Source of the DNA: Prevotella sp. UBA4268
GTDB lineage: Bacteria > Bacteroidota > Bacteroidia > Bacteroidales > Bacteroidaceae
Assembly: GCA_002395135.1 (NCBI GenBank)
Contig: DGWC01000064.1
Span: forward strand, 1-17,580
Length of the DNA: 17,580 nucleotides
Reading direction: 5' to 3'
Part shown: in pieces, positions 15,268 to 17,580 of the stretch
Layout: every line of letters starts with the position of its first letter
Position numbering within the stretch: the stretch's first letter is position 1
The notes under the pieces: generated by a model
Seen by the model: the letters and a program-made list of their open reading frames with translations, nothing else
Databases searched by the model: none
Told to the model about the DNA's origin: nothing
Made by a program: the position numbers and the translations under genes

Positions 15268-15723
15268 ATGCCGTACACTTACAAATATCCACGACCGGCA
15301 GTTACGGCCGACTGCGTGGTGATTACCCTTGAAGAAATCCCCCGCGTGCTGCTGATTCAGCGCGGCAATGATCCTTTCAAAGGACAGTGGGCTTTCCCAG
15401 GCGGTTTCATGAATATGGATGAAACAGCGGAGCAATGCGCCATCAGGGAACTGAAAGAAGAAACGGGCCTCAACGTAAGTCTGCTGAAACAGATAGGTGC
15501 CTATTCCGGTGTTGAGCGCGATCCGCGCGGACGCACCGTCACCGTGGCCTATCTCGCATTAGCAGAAAAACCCTTCCCCGTAAAGGGCAACGACGATGCC
15601 GCCAAGGCAGAATGGTTTGCGCTGAATGCCCTTCCTCCTTTGGCATTCGACCACGCAGACATTCTTCGTGATGCCATGCTGCTTTTTAGAGCTCTCAGGA
15701 AGAAAGAACAAGAATCACTTTGA
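15268..15723 (+). CDS. Nudix hydrolase
   Basis: A protein of 151 residues with a complete Nudix box: G46-x5-E52-x7-R60-E-L-K-E64-E65-x-G67-L68, the metal-binding and catalytic motif for hydrolysis of nucleoside diphosphates linked to another group. The preceding 'VLLIQRGNDPFKGQWAFPGG' is typical of ADP-ribose pyrophosphatase-like and 8-oxo-dGTPase-like members. The sequence does not settle the substrate. No HTH domain is attached, so it is not an NrtR-type regulator. It lies 58 bp after the regulator gene with its own promoter candidate and 20 bp before the phosphatase gene, and these two probably form an operon. Confidence 0.92.
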   Translation: MPYTYKYPRPAVTADCVVITLEEIPRVLLIQRGNDPFKGQWAFPGGFMNMDETAEQCAIRELKEETGLNVSLLKQIGAYSGVERDPRGRTVTVAYLALAEKPFPVKGNDDAAKAEWFALNALPPLAFDHADILRDAMLLFRALRKKEQESL

Positions 15724-15743
15724 CCCCAAAAACAGAAAGACCG

Positions 15744-16532
15744 ATGGATGATTTGAAAGCGTTGACACTCAGTGTATGCGAGGTGGCCCGCAAGGCAGGA
15801 CACTATATCAAAGAGGAACGAAAGGGGTTCCGCATGGAGAATGTGGAACGAAAGCACGCCCACGACTATGTATCGTATGTGGACAAGGCTTCAGAACGCC
15901 TCATCGTCGATGCCCTGCGTCTGTTGCTGCCAGAAGCGGGCTTCATCACAGAAGAAGGCTCTGCCACCTACGACGACGAACAGTATTGCTGGGTGGTTGA
16001 CCCTTTAGACGGCACCACCAATTTCATTCATGGCTTTGCCCCTTATTGTGTGAGCATTGCCTTGTGTCGCGGACAAAACATCCTGCTGGGCGTGGTCTAC
16101 GAAATCACCACCGACGAGTGCTTCTTTGCCTGGCAGGGAGGCGGGGCTTACTGCAACGAACAGCAACTGCACGTGAGCAAGCAGAAGGCCGAAGATGCCC
16201 TGCTCTGTCTGCAACTGCCCTATAACAGCGATGCCTATAAACCCCTCATCCTCCAATTAATCCATCACTTCTATGGTCGTGCCGCCAGCATCCGCATGAT
16301 TGGCTCTGCAGCCATGGCACTTTGCTATGTGGCCGCGGCGCGTCTCGATGCCTATGCCGAGAAATACATCGGCCAATGGGACTTCATGGCCGGTGCCATG
16401 ATTGTGAAAGAAGCAGGCGGGCATGTTACCGACTATCAGGGGAACGCTCACTTTACACAAGGCAACAGCATCATCGCCTCTAACGGCATCATCCACGAGG
16501 AACTGCTTTCGATTTTACGTAACTTTGCATAA
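15744..16532 (+). CDS. Inositol monophosphatase family phosphatase (SuhB-like)
   Basis: A protein of 262 residues with the metal-binding signatures of the family: E70-E71 in 'FITEEGS', D86-P-L-D89-G-T-T in 'VVDPLDGTTNF', and D213 in 'QWDFMAGAMIVKEAGG'. Members hydrolyse inositol phosphates or related sugar or nucleotide phosphates with Mg2+. SuhB, CysQ and histidinol-phosphatase variants cannot be separated here. I prefer ATG 15744 to TTG 15720, which would overlap the Nudix stop; the extra eight residues are not family-like. It follows the Nudix gene after 20 bp, so co-transcription is likely. The C-terminus overlaps a TAACTTTG element at 16520-16527. Confidence 0.92.
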   Translation: MDDLKALTLSVCEVARKAGHYIKEERKGFRMENVERKHAHDYVSYVDKASERLIVDALRLLLPEAGFITEEGSATYDDEQYCWVVDPLDGTTNFIHGFAPYCVSIALCRGQNILLGVVYEITTDECFFAWQGGGAYCNEQQLHVSKQKAEDALLCLQLPYNSDAYKPLILQLIHHFYGRAASIRMIGSAAMALCYVAAARLDAYAEKYIGQWDFMAGAMIVKEAGGHVTDYQGNAHFTQGNSIIASNGIIHEELLSILRNFA

Positions 16533-16623
16533 CTTTTTCGCTTTGCTCAGGGAAACTCCTCCATCTCGACATAAAAAATAAAACAATTATTTTGCTCTGC
16601 ACTCGATTTTTCGTAACTTTGCA
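16509..16623 (+). repeat. Pair of 21-bp near-identical promoter-like repeats
   Basis: The segments 16509-16529 and 16603-16623 match at 20 of 21 bases and each holds CGTAACTTTGCA with a TAACTTTG -7 element. The first lies in the last codons of the phosphatase gene, the second in the metG promoter. Only the second has a good -33 element. Confidence 0.7.
16590..16621 (+). promoter_or_regulatory. Promoter of metG
   Basis: TTTTG at 16590-16594 and TAACTTTG at 16614-16621, separated by 19 bp, fit the Bacteroidetes promoter well. The metG ATG follows 25 bp later. Confidence 0.75.
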
Positions 16624-16646
16624 GCCAATAAAACGACGAAATCGAA

Positions 16647-17580
16647 ATGGAACAAAACAAGAATTTCAAGCGCACCACAGTGACAGCAGCCCTGCCTTAT
16701 GCCAACGGCGGTGTGCATATCGGTCATTTAGCCGGTGTCTATGTGCCGGCAGACATCTACGTGCGCTATCTCCGTCTGAAGAAACAAGACGTGATTTTCA
16801 TCGGAGGCAGCGATGAGCACGGTGTACCCATTACCATCCGCGCCCGTAAGGAGGGCATTACCCCGCAAGATGTGGTTGACCGCTACCACAAGATGATTAA
16901 AGATTCGTTTGAGCAATTCGGCATCAACTTCGATATCTACAGCCGCACCACCAGTAAAATCCACCACCAGTTTGCTGCTGATTTCTTCCGCAAACTCTAC
17001 GACGAAGGGAAACTGACGGAGGAAACCACCACGCAACTCTACGACGAGGAGGCTCACCAGTTCCTGGCCGACCGCTATGTGACGGGCGAATGCCCCCACT
17101 GCCACAACGAGGGTGCCTATGGTGACCAGTGCGAAAAGTGCGGACGCGACCTTTCGCCCACAGAACTCATCAACCCCAAGAGCACCATCAGCGGCTCGGT
17201 GCCCGTGCTGAAAGAGACCAAGAACTGGTATCTTCCGCTGAATCAATATCAGGAATGGCTGAAGCAATGGATTCTGCAAGAGCACAAAGAGTGGCGGCCC
17301 AACGTGTACGGACAGTGCAAGTCGTGGCTCGACATGGACTTGCAGCCTCGCGCCATGACGCGCGACCTCGACTGGGGCATCCCTGTTCCCGTGGAAGGAG
17401 CAGAGGGGAAAGTGCTCTATGTATGGTTCGACGCTCCCATCGGCTACATCTCCAACACCAAGGAACTTTGCGAAAAGAATCCTGAGAAATGGGGCAACTG
17501 GGAAAAATGGTGGCAAGACGACGACACCCGTCTAGTTCACTTCATCGGCAAAGATAACATCGTGTTCCACTGCATCATCT
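16647..17580 (+). CDS. metG: Methionyl-tRNA synthetase, N-terminal part (3' end outside window)
   Basis: The frame is open from ATG 16647 to the window end, 311 codons. It charges tRNA-Met with methionine in the cytoplasm. The class I signature HIGH is at residues 24-27, after '[11 protein letters not shown]'. The zinc-binding insertion has C149-x2-C152 and C162-x2-C165. 'GSDEHGVPI', 'NWYLPL', '[11 protein letters not shown]' and '[17 protein letters not shown]' are family hallmarks, and the frame ends within '[14 protein letters not shown]'. The KMSKS loop and the anticodon-binding domain lie beyond the window. It has its own promoter and does not depend on the phosphatase gene upstream. Confidence 0.97.
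   Translation, partial: MEQNKNFKRTTVTAALPYANGGVHIGHLAGVYVPADIYVRYLRLKKQDVIFIGGSDEHGVPITIRARKEGITPQDVVDRYHKMIKDSFEQFGINFDIYSRTTSKIHHQFAADFFRKLYDEGKLTEETTTQLYDEEAHQFLADRYVTGECPHCHNEGAYGDQCEKCGRDLSPTELINPKSTISGSVPVLKETKNWYLPLNQYQEWLKQWILQEHKEWRPNVYGQCKSWLDMDLQPRAMTRDLDWGIPVPVEGAEGKVLYVWFDAPIGYISNTKELCEKNPEKWGNWEKWWQDDDTRLVHFIGKDNIVFHCII

Noticed and set aside
16728..17516. 262-residue minus-strand open frame
   Set aside because: Antisense shadow of metG; the plus strand has the HIGH motif and zinc cysteines.
1..17580. CRISPR array
   Set aside because: No series of short, evenly spaced direct repeats was seen.

Overview
The window looks like chromosomal DNA of a Bacteroidales bacterium, most likely Prevotella or a close relative. 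The signs are lipoprotein signal peptides without strong Shine-Dalgarno sites, the Bacteroidetes promoter form (TTTG around -33, TAnnTTTG around -7) before several genes, DUF4369/thioredoxin-like and TPR lipoproteins, a membrane-spanning TPR-HTH regulator, and secreted proteins with Prevotella-type C-terminal ends. The genus call is an inference from protein character, without a database search.

Layout. 1-951: end of argH, then a small cysteine-rich lipoprotein. 1022-2971: a promoter, tRNA-Gly(GCC), tRNA-Leu(TAA) and, 22 bp after it, a large TPR/OmpA-like lipoprotein gene. 2997-5577: a thioredoxin-like lipoprotein whose active-site cysteines are missing, then comM (yifB family). 5578-10540: an accessory block inserted at the comM 3' end. 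10518-12917, minus strand: a GH3 beta-glucosidase lipoprotein. 13252-15209: a short TonB-C-terminal-domain protein overlapping a membrane-anchored TPR-HTH regulator. 15268-16532: a Nudix hydrolase and an inositol-monophosphatase-family enzyme. 16647 to the end: the 5' part of metG.

The accessory block is the notable part. The comM 3' end occurs three times: as the last 131 codons of the full gene (5185-5577), as a displaced 131-codon fragment of a different allele (8451-8843), and as a displaced 28-codon fragment (9832-9915). Between them lie AT-rich cargo (a papain-like secreted protease and a small lipoprotein) and a dinD/BRO-like gene. A decayed rhuM follows the last fragment. Each displaced fragment is preceded by the same roughly 70-bp sequence, which shows a recognisable peptide pattern (AAM...SCKRxYI). 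Removing 5185-8450 and 8760-9831 restores one intact comM reading frame of the same length. I read this as two nested insertions, each bringing a replacement comM 3' end, cargo genes and a conserved right end, so that comM stays functional. No integrase or transposase is visible, so the mechanism (homologous entry on the left, a defined right end) is inferred.

The remaining genes are ordinary core metabolism, translation and envelope functions.
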